Source: Candidatus Fermentibacteraceae bacterium
GTDB taxonomy: Bacteria > Fermentibacterota > Fermentibacteria > Fermentibacterales > JCC-6
Assembly: GCA_021162285.1 (NCBI GenBank)
Contig: JAGGYZ010000116.1
Span: 1 to 8,311 of the forward strand
Direction of reading: 5' to 3'
DNA: 8,311 bases
The position numbers and the translations under genes were made by a program. The notes under the pieces were generated by a model. The model was not told where the DNA came from. It saw only the letters and a program-made list of their open reading frames with translations, and searched no databases. Shown here piece after piece: positions 1-6,459 of this stretch (its first letter is position 1; every line of letters starts with the position of its first letter).

Positions 1-2075
1 ACAACCTGATCCACAGGTATATCTTCCTCCAGAACAGTTTCAATGCATCGGTGTACTATGTTTCCTCTGGCGCGCGGATCAGGTTCTGAAGTTACTGGAA
101 ATTCAACGGCTTCGCTGACACCCCATACTCTGTCTTTGAGGAAAGAAAAAGGGTCTCTGCTGTAGTTTTCTAGAACAGTAGCATACAGTTTATCCAGTTT
201 GTAGATTCCCGGGCCAATCATCCCGCAGTGTATAAAATCCGGTGACGGATTGTCCGGATCGTACCTCAGTCGTTCCAGCTGGGCTTGTGCAGAAGACACA
301 AGAAAAGGCGGATTCGGCGGGATGTTCAGTATTTTCAGTGGGGAGTTGGATACAGTAACTTCTTTCACCGGAGAATGTTCACCGGACAGAGGAGCGAGAA
401 AAGGAGACAGAGCCAGCGGCCGGCCTGATGCATCGATGTTTCGGCAGACTGCTGTGAGTTTCTCACCGGCAGCTTCAAAAACCTGTCTCAGAAGAAATGC
501 GTCATCGGTTTCCCGGAGGTCAAGGGAAGGGAGCTGAAGCTGTTTCCGTATTTCTGCAGGCAGCCTTGGATCGCTGATGAATTTTCTTGGGAAAGCCCCT
601 TCTTCCATGCCGGTGAGTACAATAGCCTTCTTCAGAATTCCTCTTGCCTGTTCCGGAGACACCACGGCAATACCGCCAGCTGTCGCTTCTCTGAGGTTAA
701 CGGTGGTATCCAGAGCAGCTTTGACCATCTGTGTGAACACATCGAAAGCTACAGTACAGTTTACCTTGAAAGCTCCCGGCTGCAGCAGTGAATCGGTAAT
801 AAACGAAGGAAGGGAGTTTTCGCAGAGTTCTGAAACAAGGGCCATCAGTTTTGTCCGGTAGTTCTCAGCGTCTGCCTCAGAGGGGAGCTTCCTGAAAAAT
901 TCTGCCACAAGTTCTGCAAACGGGAATCCCGTCTGGCGCAGAGAATCAAGCCCGAACCTGGCTCCGGTTTTGCCTGCGTGTTCCGCATACTCTCCGGCAT
1001 CCGGTGTGTTGTGTATGGATATTGCTCCTGTAAGAAGCAGTTTTTCTATGTCTTTGTGGTGGAAGTTGTTCTTTGGAAGTTCCAGAAGCCGTTCAATGAA
1101 CCGCCCTACCGGCAGAGAAGAGACCTTTGTTTTCACAGGAGATGCACAGGGTACTCCAGCTGTGTGCAGCCCCGCTGTGATCTGATCGGCATCTTCTCCT
1201 GTTGAAACTACCGCTATTTCGTCAGCAGTGTATTCACCGAGGAGTTCCTGCACTGTGCTGGTGACAGCTCTGGCAAGACCCATGCCGGAACTGCATCGGA
1301 TCAGCTGTACCTCTGCGTTTCCGCTGAGAACTTTTCCGGTCAACAAATTTTCAGCGAATTGTGCCATGGGAGAAAGCGGTGTACTTCCATCTACCCGAAC
1401 TGTTCTTTCCGCCCCGAGCTTCATAAGAAATTTTGTGGTTCTGGCAGATGTTTCTCTCCATTGGTGAGATGGGTGAACAGGGGAAAACCACACTATGTCA
1501 GCAGTTTCAGAAAGCTTTTCTACATAGGCTCTCTGCCGGGGGTTGAGGTCGTAGAATCCGTAGAACATGTAGGTTCCAAACCGGCTGGTGTTTACGGGGC
1601 CCTCTGCAAAGATGCGGTCAGGTGAACAGGGGTGAAGCTGCTCTCTCAGCTGGAAATAGGTGGCAAAACTGTCTGCTGTTTTGATCACCTCAGGGTGAAG
1701 CCCTTTTGTGGACTGGGTAACAATGCGGAAGATTTCCGCCGACACGCCCATCTCGATGAGTTTCTCAAAAAAGGATACAGCTGCATCTGCACTTTCAGGG
1801 CTGTAGCCTGCTCTGCACGCAAGGGCTACAAGATGCCAGCGTGGAACCGGTCTGCCTGAAATGGAAACGGCAAGAGTTTCTGACAGAGCGGGAAAACCGG
1901 GCATGAACCTTGTACCGGAGGCTTCTCCGGTTATCATGCCCATGAGACGGACAGCGACAGACTGCCCTGCGGTAATTACTGCTGTAGTGCCTGTGTGCTG
2001 CAGAGCAGTGTACTCTGAGAGCCACCTGTTTTCCAGAGCACGCCAGTGCCCCTGAAAAACAGATTTAAGTGCCAT
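1..2075 (-). CDS. AddB/RexB-like PD-(D/E)XK nuclease-superfamily protein, partial (C-terminus off the left edge)
   Basis: Translating the minus strand from ATG at 2075 gives 691 residues with no stop before the window edge. The layout is that of AddB/RexB-type recombination exonucleases: a degenerate UvrD-like helicase body followed by a RecB-family nuclease domain. Residues 33-39 (VITAGQS) lie where a Walker A loop would be, but there is no GK[ST]. Residues around 265-315 resemble helicase domain 2, with 'EIAVVS' followed by a 'SLPVGRFIERLLEL' segment. GMEEGAFPR (489-497) and DAFLLRQ (525-531) are typical of AddB-like proteins. The nuclease domain opens with LENYSRDPF (about 635-643) and GNIVHR (671-676); its catalytic Asp/Glu/Lys residues lie beyond the window. 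AddB normally has a Cys before the Pro-Phe for an iron-sulfur cluster, and here it is Asp641. An in-frame TGA 15 bases upstream makes ATG 2075 the first start; its ribosome site is weak. It follows the eIF-2B-like gene after 57 bases and is probably co-transcribed. The family is fairly sure; the role in double-strand-break repair is inferred. Confidence 0.8.
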   Translation of the reverse strand, partial: MALKSVFQGHWRALENRWLSEYTALQHTGTTAVITAGQSVAVRLMGMITGEASGTRFMPGFPALSETLAVSISGRPVPRWHLVALACRAGYSPESADAAVSFFEKLIEMGVSAEIFRIVTQSTKGLHPEVIKTADSFATYFQLREQLHPCSPDRIFAEGPVNTSRFGTYMFYGFYDLNPRQRAYVEKLSETADIVWFSPVHPSHQWRETSARTTKFLMKLGAERTVRVDGSTPLSPMAQFAENLLTGKVLSGNAEVQLIRCSSGMGLARAVTSTVQELLGEYTADEIAVVSTGEDADQITAGLHTAGVPCASPVKTKVSSLPVGRFIERLLELPKNNFHHKDIEKLLLTGAISIHNTPDAGEYAEHAGKTGARFGLDSLRQTGFPFAELVAEFFRKLPSEADAENYRTKLMALVSELCENSLPSFITDSLLQPGAFKVNCTVAFDVFTQMVKAALDTTVNLREATAGGIAVVSPEQARGILKKAIVLTGMEEGAFPRKFISDPRLPAEIRKQLQLPSLDLRETDDAFLLRQVFEAAGEKLTAVCRNIDASGRPLALSPFLAPLSGEHSPVKEVTVSNSPLKILNIPPNPPFLVSSAQAQLERLRYDPDNPSPDFIHCGMIGPGIYKLDKLYATVLENYSRDPFSFLKDRVWGVSEAVEFPVTSEPDPRARGNIVHRCIETVLEEDIPVDQV

Positions 2076-2132
2076 CAGACGATTCTTTCAGGAAAAGCGG
2101 ATGAAGGGACTGCAGTACTCACAGGCAAACTT

Positions 2133-2906
2133 CTATCTTTTGTCGTTTTCTTCAAGCATTTTCCACAGGCGTTTCCTGTCGCGGGGCATCCTGTAAGTTG
2201 AGCTTCCCACGATAAGCCTGACCTTGTCCAGAGGTATTCTTTCAAACAGATCGCTTTTCGGCCTGTCGCCGTAGGTTTCTTCTGTACATGCCTTTTCTGA
2301 GCCGACAACCACTATGGGAGTAATTCCAGCCTCAAGAGCCTTCTCCACAATAGAAGCGGAGCCTACCTTGTTTACGAAAAAAGTCTGGGTTACGCTGTCT
2401 GCCCCGAGAACAGGCACGGCACCGTTTTTGATAGCTGTAGAAATTCTTGAATCAGCAATGAGTTTAACAGTGAACCCGTTGTTTTTAAAAATTCTGGCAC
2501 CTTCCCGCCCGTCAGTTCCCGGTCTGGACTGTGTCTGGTAAACAAGCTCTATGCGGTTCTTCCTGTGCTCCAGTGCCCTGTGAACAGTACCGCTGTTGGA
2601 GTGACACAGAATGATATTCTTTGAGTTGGCAAGACCTTTGTAAAGCTGGATGCCGGATGAAAAGGAGTCTGCTCTTACCTGTTTCTGGAGTTCTTTGGCA
2701 ATTTCCCTCTGTTTGAACAGCTGGACACCCTGGAGGCGGTTTGCAAGGTAGTTCAGAGAAATCATGTCTCCGGCTTTTTCGCGGATAATATCTGCCAGAT
2801 CATCACCCTTGAGGTACCCGAGAACTATATGGTTCAGAACTTTTATGTATATTCCCGATGCACCTGAAGTTGGATCGTCGGTTAGTTCGTCGATCAAGTC
2901 ACTCAT
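2133..2906 (-). CDS. eIF-2B alpha/beta/delta-like (aIF-2B/MtnA superfamily) protein
   Basis: A 257-residue protein of the superfamily that includes eIF2B regulatory subunits, methylthioribose-1-phosphate isomerase and ribose-1,5-bisphosphate isomerase. Hallmarks in order are a helical N-terminal domain (1-90), IILCHSNSGTV (98-108), QSRPGTDG (126-133), LIADSR (149-154), GADSVTQTFFVNKVGS (168-183) and a PIVVVGSEK strand ending at Lys205. Asp170, the conserved acid of the sugar-phosphate isomerases, is kept. The catalytic Cys of those enzymes, which falls just before the N-[ST/A]-G triplet, is Ser103 here, with a Cys two residues earlier (101). It is therefore probably not a standard MtnA or ribose-bisphosphate isomerase, and the substrate is unknown. 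ATG 2906 is chosen because AAAGGAG (2918-2924) lies upstream with an 11-base spacer; an upstream TTG at 2930 overlaps that site. It is the first gene of a two-gene leftward unit with the nuclease gene. Confidence 0.85.
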   Translation of the reverse strand: MSDLIDELTDDPTSGASGIYIKVLNHIVLGYLKGDDLADIIREKAGDMISLNYLANRLQGVQLFKQREIAKELQKQVRADSFSSGIQLYKGLANSKNIILCHSNSGTVHRALEHRKNRIELVYQTQSRPGTDGREGARIFKNNGFTVKLIADSRISTAIKNGAVPVLGADSVTQTFFVNKVGSASIVEKALEAGITPIVVVGSEKACTEETYGDRPKSDLFERIPLDKVRLIVGSSTYRMPRDRKRLWKMLEENDKR

Positions 2907-2911
2907 AAGAA

Positions 2912-3667
2912 ATGAGACTCCTTTCTCCAATTATGGCTCCTAATACGACAAGAAATGCCGGTCGTCAACTGCTTGTAACAAGGAACCGGCTGAGGACAGA
3001 AAAGTCAGCAGCAAAAACAGCGTCTCTGAAGCGACTCGAGGCTGTTCTTCTCCTCGAGCTGGGTCAGAAAGACGCAGCGGTTGCCGTGGCGACTTCACTG
3101 GCAGAAGAGAATTCTGAGGGAAGCAGTGAACGGGCTTTTCTGGCAGACATTCTTGCCCGGGCATTTCTGTGGCAGGCTGCAGAGCAGGAATTTGTTAACG
3201 CTCACCGTCTGTGTGTAAATACAGGGAACGGGGAAAAGGCTTTCTCTCTTGCAGCAGGCCCTCTGTATCTGCTCGCAGAAGCGAGGGAAGACTACCGCCG
3301 CTGCGCTGAGATCGCGCCTATGGAAGTTCTCAGACACAGAGCTCTCAGGCTTGCAGGGCATGCAAGTCAACCGGGTACTACACCGGAAAAATCTCCGTGG
3401 AGGGAAATTGCTCTTCTGGAAAAGGTACACCTGGGAGCAAATCCTGGTGTTCTTCCCAAACTGCTTGCCGACTGGAGCTGCGGAGAGGCGGAGTGGAGAT
3501 GGCGAATTCTTTATGAGGGCGCCGTTCTGGCAATGCAGGAAGGCACCAGTGTAAAACCGTGGAAAAGGTACCTGAAACAGACTGGAACAAAGGTTCTTGA
3601 TCCCCGCTACTTCAGGGAAAGAGGAGCTTTGAAGAGGCTGCTTAGCCGGGGTTTTGTCCACAGTTAG
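2912..3667 (+). CDS. Hypothetical helix-rich, TPR-like protein
   Basis: I do not recognise this 251-residue protein. It is rich in Ala, Leu, Glu and Arg, and reads as successive amphipathic helices. Examples are SLKRLEAVLLLELGQKDAAV, then ERAFLADILARAFLWQAAEQEF with the W/A/A spacing seen in tetratricopeptide-type hairpins, and later helices around PLYLLAEAREDYRRCAEIA. The C-terminal third is basic, with several Trp residues (WREIALLEK, EWRWRILYEGAV, KPWKRYLKQ). No signal peptide or membrane segment is evident, so it is probably cytoplasmic. A TAA at 2906-2908 closes the frame upstream, so the start is ATG 2912 or ATG 2933. Neither has a good Shine-Dalgarno site, and 2912 is given as the outer limit. 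It diverges from the eIF-2B-like gene and ends 44 bases before the gmd ATG. A scaffold role would be speculation. That it is coding is likely from its length and composition. Confidence 0.65.
   Translation: MRLLSPIMAPNTTRNAGRQLLVTRNRLRTEKSAAKTASLKRLEAVLLLELGQKDAAVAVATSLAEENSEGSSERAFLADILARAFLWQAAEQEFVNAHRLCVNTGNGEKAFSLAAGPLYLLAEAREDYRRCAEIAPMEVLRHRALRLAGHASQPGTTPEKSPWREIALLEKVHLGANPGVLPKLLADWSCGEAEWRWRILYEGAVLAMQEGTSVKPWKRYLKQTGTKVLDPRYFRERGALKRLLSRGFVHS
2940..2968 (-). promoter_or_regulatory. Sigma70-type promoter for the leftward eIF-2B-like/nuclease unit
   Basis: On the minus strand a TTGACG hexamer (2963-2968, 5 of 6 to consensus) is followed by exactly 17 bases and then TATTAG (2940-2945, 4 of 6). 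Transcription would start near 2933, giving a leader of about 27 bases that contains the AAAGGAG ribosome site before ATG 2906. Spacing, orientation and position are all as expected. The site lies wholly inside the 5' coding part of the divergent plus-strand gene. It is called by eye without a scoring matrix. Confidence 0.55.
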
Positions 3668-3682
3668 ATATGGTGTTATCTT
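3654..3682 (+). promoter_or_regulatory. Possible sigma70-type promoter upstream of gmd operon
   Basis: TTGTCC (3654-3659) and TATCTT (3677-3682) are separated by 17 bases. Each matches four of six consensus positions. The -35 hexamer overlaps the last codons of the TPR-like gene and the -10 lies in the short gap. A transcript would start near 3689, about 30 bases before the gmd start. The match is modest. The five-gene operon could instead be transcribed by read-through from the TPR-like gene, since no terminator is seen in the gap. Confidence 0.3.
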
Positions 3683-3720
3683 AGCGTCAGTTTTCTCTGT
3701 AGCAAGAAAGGATGAATTGT

Positions 3721-4701
3721 TTGAAGAAAGCTCTGATAACCGGGATAACCGGTCAGGATGGTTCTTACCTTACAGAATTACTTCTTGAAAAAGGGTACAC
3801 AGTTCACGGAATTGTGCGTCGGTCAAGCAGTTTTAACCGTGGCAGGATTGAACACCTGATCCAGAACGGAGACATCTACGGGGAAACACTGTTTCTTCAC
3901 TACGGTGATTTGTCCGACTCCAGTGCCCTGAACAGAATTATAGAGAAAACACAGCCTGATGAAGTGTACAACCTTGCTGCTCAGAGTCATGTGGGTATTT
4001 CTTTCAAAGTTCCGGAGTACACCTGCGATGTTGATGCAATAGGTGTTGTAAGGCTTCTGGACGCTCTTCGGGAAACCGGAATGTCAGGCAGTTCAAGATT
4101 TTATCAGGCCTCCACCAGCGAGCTCTTCGGTTCGAGCCCCCCTCCTCAGAACCTGGAAACCCCTTTCAGACCAAGAAGCCCGTATGCGGCGGCAAAGCTG
4201 TGCGCCCACTGGATGGTTGTGAACTACAGAGAAGGATACAATATGCACGCTTCAAGCGGTATTCTTTTCAACCACGAGTCTCCAAGACGGGGAGAGAACT
4301 TTGTAACAAGAAAAATAGTCAGGGAAGCTGCAAGAATAAAGAAGGGCCTCAGTCGTAAACTGAGCCTTGGAAATCTGGATGCCAGGCGCGACTGGGGGCA
4401 TGCAAAGGATTATGTAAGAGCCATGTACCTCATGCTTCAGCAGCCGGAGGCAGACGACTATGTGATAGCAACCGGTGTAATGCATTCGGTAAGAGATTTT
4501 CTGGAGGAAGCGTTCGGTTACCTCCAGCTTGACTGGCACGATTTTGTAGTAACAGACCCCCGTTACATGCGGCCAACCGAGGTTGATGCCCTCCAGGGAG
4601 ATGCTTCGAAAGCAGAAAAGGCACTGGGGTGGAAACCTGAAATAGACTTCGCTTCCCTTGTGAGGGAAATGGTTGATGCCGAGATGGCTCGGCTGAACTG
4701 A
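3721..4701 (+). CDS. gmd: GDP-mannose 4,6-dehydratase
   Basis: This enzyme converts GDP-D-mannose to GDP-4-keto-6-deoxy-D-mannose with bound NADP, the entry step to GDP-fucose, GDP-rhamnose and related sugars. It is an extended short-chain dehydrogenase. Numbering from the TTG start, it shows the dinucleotide-binding GITGQDG (residues 8-14), the family-typical RRSSSFN, the NLAAQSHV segment, STSELFG with Thr132 and Glu134, Tyr155-x3-Lys159 in SPYAAAK, and the NHESPRRGENFVTRKI and NLDARRDWGHAKDY signatures. At 326 residues it belongs to the shorter bacterial form. Two starts are possible. ATG 3712 overlaps the Shine-Dalgarno AAAGGA (3707-3712), so it cannot be well served by it. TTG 3721 lies 8 bases downstream and gives MKKALITG, which matches the usual family N-terminus, so it is preferred. 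It is the first gene of the operon. No GDP-fucose synthase or GDP-rhamnose reductase is nearby, so the final sugar is unknown. Confidence 0.93.
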   Translation: MKKALITGITGQDGSYLTELLLEKGYTVHGIVRRSSSFNRGRIEHLIQNGDIYGETLFLHYGDLSDSSALNRIIEKTQPDEVYNLAAQSHVGISFKVPEYTCDVDAIGVVRLLDALRETGMSGSSRFYQASTSELFGSSPPPQNLETPFRPRSPYAAAKLCAHWMVVNYREGYNMHASSGILFNHESPRRGENFVTRKIVREAARIKKGLSRKLSLGNLDARRDWGHAKDYVRAMYLMLQQPEADDYVIATGVMHSVRDFLEEAFGYLQLDWHDFVVTDPRYMRPTEVDALQGDASKAEKALGWKPEIDFASLVREMVDAEMARLN

Positions 4702-4705
4702 TACC

Positions 4706-4712
4706 GGAGGAG
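4706..4712 (+). promoter_or_regulatory. Strong ribosome binding site for the DUF1015 gene
   Basis: GGAGGAG lies 6 bases before ATG 4719, in the 17-base gap after the gmd stop. It is a near-ideal Shine-Dalgarno sequence and settles the start of the downstream gene. It also suggests independent, efficient initiation within the operon. Confidence 0.8.
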
Positions 4713-4718
4713 AAATAC

Positions 4719-5957
4719 ATGTCAACAGTAAGACCATTCAGGGGCCTGAGACCTGGAAAAGAATTTGCAGAACAGATTGCCTCACCACCGTACGATGTGC
4801 TCGATTCCCGGGAGGCAAGGGATCTGGTGAAGAACAATCCACTGAGTTTTCTCAGGGTGGTAAAGCCGGAGGTTGATCTTTCCCCGGAAGTTGATCTGTA
4901 CAGCGATCAGGTTTACCAGCAGGGGGCAAGGAACCTCCGCCGGCTCATGGAGGACGGCTTGATGGTGCAGGATGGCAAACCCTGTTTCTACTTCTATCGT
5001 CAGATCATGGGTGATCACTCTCAGACAGGTCTCGTGGCTACAGTTTCTGCAGAAGATTACGACAACGATGTGATAAAAAAGCACGAGTTTACCAGAAAAG
5101 AAAAGGAAGAAGACCGTATCCGCCACATTGAAACCCAGAATGCCCAGTGCGGGCCGGTGTTTCTTACCTATCCGGACCTTACCGTACTTGACAGAATTCA
5201 GCAGTCTGTGTGCCGGGAGGAGCCGGTATACGATTTTACCGCTGACGACGGGATCAGACACACCTTCTGGGTTGTTTCCGACGAAAAGGTCACACACAGA
5301 ATTCAGGAAATCTTTTCTGCAGAAGCACCATTCCTCTATGTTGCTGATGGTCACCACAGAAGCGCGTCAGGAGCGATCATTGCAAGAAGAAGGAAACAGG
5401 CCAATCCCGGTCACACAGGTCTTGAGGAATACAACTATTTCCTTGCTGTGATATTCCCGAAGAGCCAGATGAAGATACTTGCATACAACCGTGTTGTTCG
5501 GGACTTGAGCTCCCGTACACCAGGGCAGTTTGTGGAACAGATCTCGCAAAAGTTTGCAGTGGAAAAGACGGGGCTCAAACAGCCTTCCGGAAACCAGGAG
5601 TTCAGTATGTATCTGGACGGAGACTGGTATACCATAAAGCCTCTTGCCGGCAGTTTCCCGGCAGAAGACCCGGTAAAGAGCCTGGATGCCAGCATTCTTC
5701 AGGAGAACCTTCTTGCTCCTGTTCTTGGTGTGGAGAATCCCAGGACCGCAGCACACATCAAATTTGTTGGCGGTATCAGGGGAACTTCCGAGCTGGAGAA
5801 ACTTGTTGATTCCGGGAACTATTCGGTTGCATTTTCAATGTTTCCAACTTCGGTGGATCAGCTTATTGCCGTAGCCGACAGCGGGAATGTAATGCCACCG
5901 AAATCAACATGGTTCGAGCCGAAACTTCGCAGCGGGCTGGTGGTCCATGTTTTATAA
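4719..5957 (+). CDS. DUF1015 family protein
   Basis: A 412-residue protein matching the DUF1015 family in length and motifs. It opens with VRPFRGLRP and ASPPYDVLD (residues about 4-30), typical of the family. The conserved core KKHEFTRKEKEEDR spans 120-133, followed by the NAQCGPVFLTYPD segment. DGHHR is at 210-214 within LYVADGHHRSASGA. PTSVDQLIAVADSGNVMPPKSTWFEPKLRSG near the C-terminus is also family-typical. No biochemical role can be read directly. The Asp-Gly-His-His-Arg motif recalls the ParB/SerK-type nucleotide-binding fold, and from memory DUF1015 genes can neighbour serine-biosynthesis genes. A phosphotransferase role is therefore a hypothesis only. No signal peptide is present, so it is cytoplasmic. 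The gene follows gmd by 17 bases with a strong ribosome site, and its last 11 bases overlap the next gene. Confidence 0.88.
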   Translation: MSTVRPFRGLRPGKEFAEQIASPPYDVLDSREARDLVKNNPLSFLRVVKPEVDLSPEVDLYSDQVYQQGARNLRRLMEDGLMVQDGKPCFYFYRQIMGDHSQTGLVATVSAEDYDNDVIKKHEFTRKEKEEDRIRHIETQNAQCGPVFLTYPDLTVLDRIQQSVCREEPVYDFTADDGIRHTFWVVSDEKVTHRIQEIFSAEAPFLYVADGHHRSASGAIIARRRKQANPGHTGLEEYNYFLAVIFPKSQMKILAYNRVVRDLSSRTPGQFVEQISQKFAVEKTGLKQPSGNQEFSMYLDGDWYTIKPLAGSFPAEDPVKSLDASILQENLLAPVLGVENPRTAAHIKFVGGIRGTSELEKLVDSGNYSVAFSMFPTSVDQLIAVADSGNVMPPKSTWFEPKLRSGLVVHVL

Positions 5958-6441
5958 AATAAGCACAGTTGGTCTTGCGGTTCTGGTGATTCTGGGTGCC
6001 GGTTGCGGGAATCACCCTGCTTCCGATTCAGTAAAGGCATTTACAATAGCTCTGGCCGACTCTTCATGGTCTGAAGCGTGGCAGCTGCTTACGCCGGGTA
6101 CCCGTGCTGCATGGGATTCAACAGCCGTGGTGTTCCATCAGTTCGGATACACGGAAAGCTCTGAATTCCTGGCCTCACTCAGTGTTCCGGTAACGCAGGA
6201 AGAGTTTGCGGCAATGGACGGTGAATTGCTTTTCACCAGGATGGCACAGACTTCAGATGAGATCTCTGACCTGTCCAGTTCCGTCAGGGGTGTTGAGCTT
6301 TCCGATTCAACTACAGCCCTTGTGACCATTGCTACTTCCGAGGGAGAACAGATAATACCGGTAAAGCTGGTGGGTGACCGCTGGCTGCTGGATCTTACAA
6401 CGCTTACACCTCCGCCTGAACCCGAAGCGAGCGATGAATAG
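5947..6441 (+). CDS. Small lipoprotein, possibly NTF2-like fold
   Basis: A 164-residue protein with a lipoprotein signal peptide: Lys4, a hydrophobic stretch (5-16), then LGAGC with the lipidated Cys at 20. The lipobox is slightly off consensus, with Gly rather than Leu at -3. Gly at +2 carries no inner-membrane retention signal, so outer-membrane sorting is plausible if the cell is diderm. The mature part begins with a helix (SDSVKAFTIALADSSWSEAWQLL). It ends in alternating strands (TTALVTIATSEGEQIIPVKLVGDRWLLDL), a pattern seen in NTF2-like lipoproteins of the DUF4878 kind. The tail is Pro/Glu-rich. ATG 5947 lies inside the end of the DUF1015 gene (11-base overlap) with only a poor ribosome site, so translational coupling is likely. 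The function is unknown. The fold guess rests on pattern, not on a search. Confidence 0.75.
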   Translation: MFYKISTVGLAVLVILGAGCGNHPASDSVKAFTIALADSSWSEAWQLLTPGTRAAWDSTAVVFHQFGYTESSEFLASLSVPVTQEEFAAMDGELLFTRMAQTSDEISDLSSSVRGVELSDSTTALVTIATSEGEQIIPVKLVGDRWLLDLTTLTPPPEPEASDE

Positions 6442-6459
6442 AATGGGAGTTCCAGGCGT

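Noticed and set aside
2075..2308. A minus-strand 77-codon frame ending in a TGATG overlap with the nuclease start
   Set aside because: The overlap looks like translational coupling, but the frame lies mostly inside the eIF-2B-like gene and encodes nothing recognisable. The eIF-2B-like frame itself stops 57 bases before the nuclease start.
2907..2930. TTG 2930 as a longer start for the eIF-2B-like gene
   Set aside because: The extra codons consist of the Shine-Dalgarno region itself, and the predicted transcription start near 2933 would leave almost no leader.
2941..2949. TAATACGAC, identical to the first nine bases of the phage T7 promoter
   Set aside because: The remaining positions of the T7 consensus do not match and there is no phage context; it is a chance overlap with the bacterial -10 region on the other strand.
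3095..3661. A 188-codon open frame antisense to the TPR-like gene
   Set aside because: The predicted protein is rich in Cys, Ser, Pro and Phe with no pattern. The plus-strand frame has a coherent helical composition, so the antisense frame is taken as a shadow.
4782..5357. A 191-codon open frame antisense to the DUF1015 gene
   Set aside because: It overlaps well-conserved DUF1015 motifs on the other strand and shows no start signal or domain.
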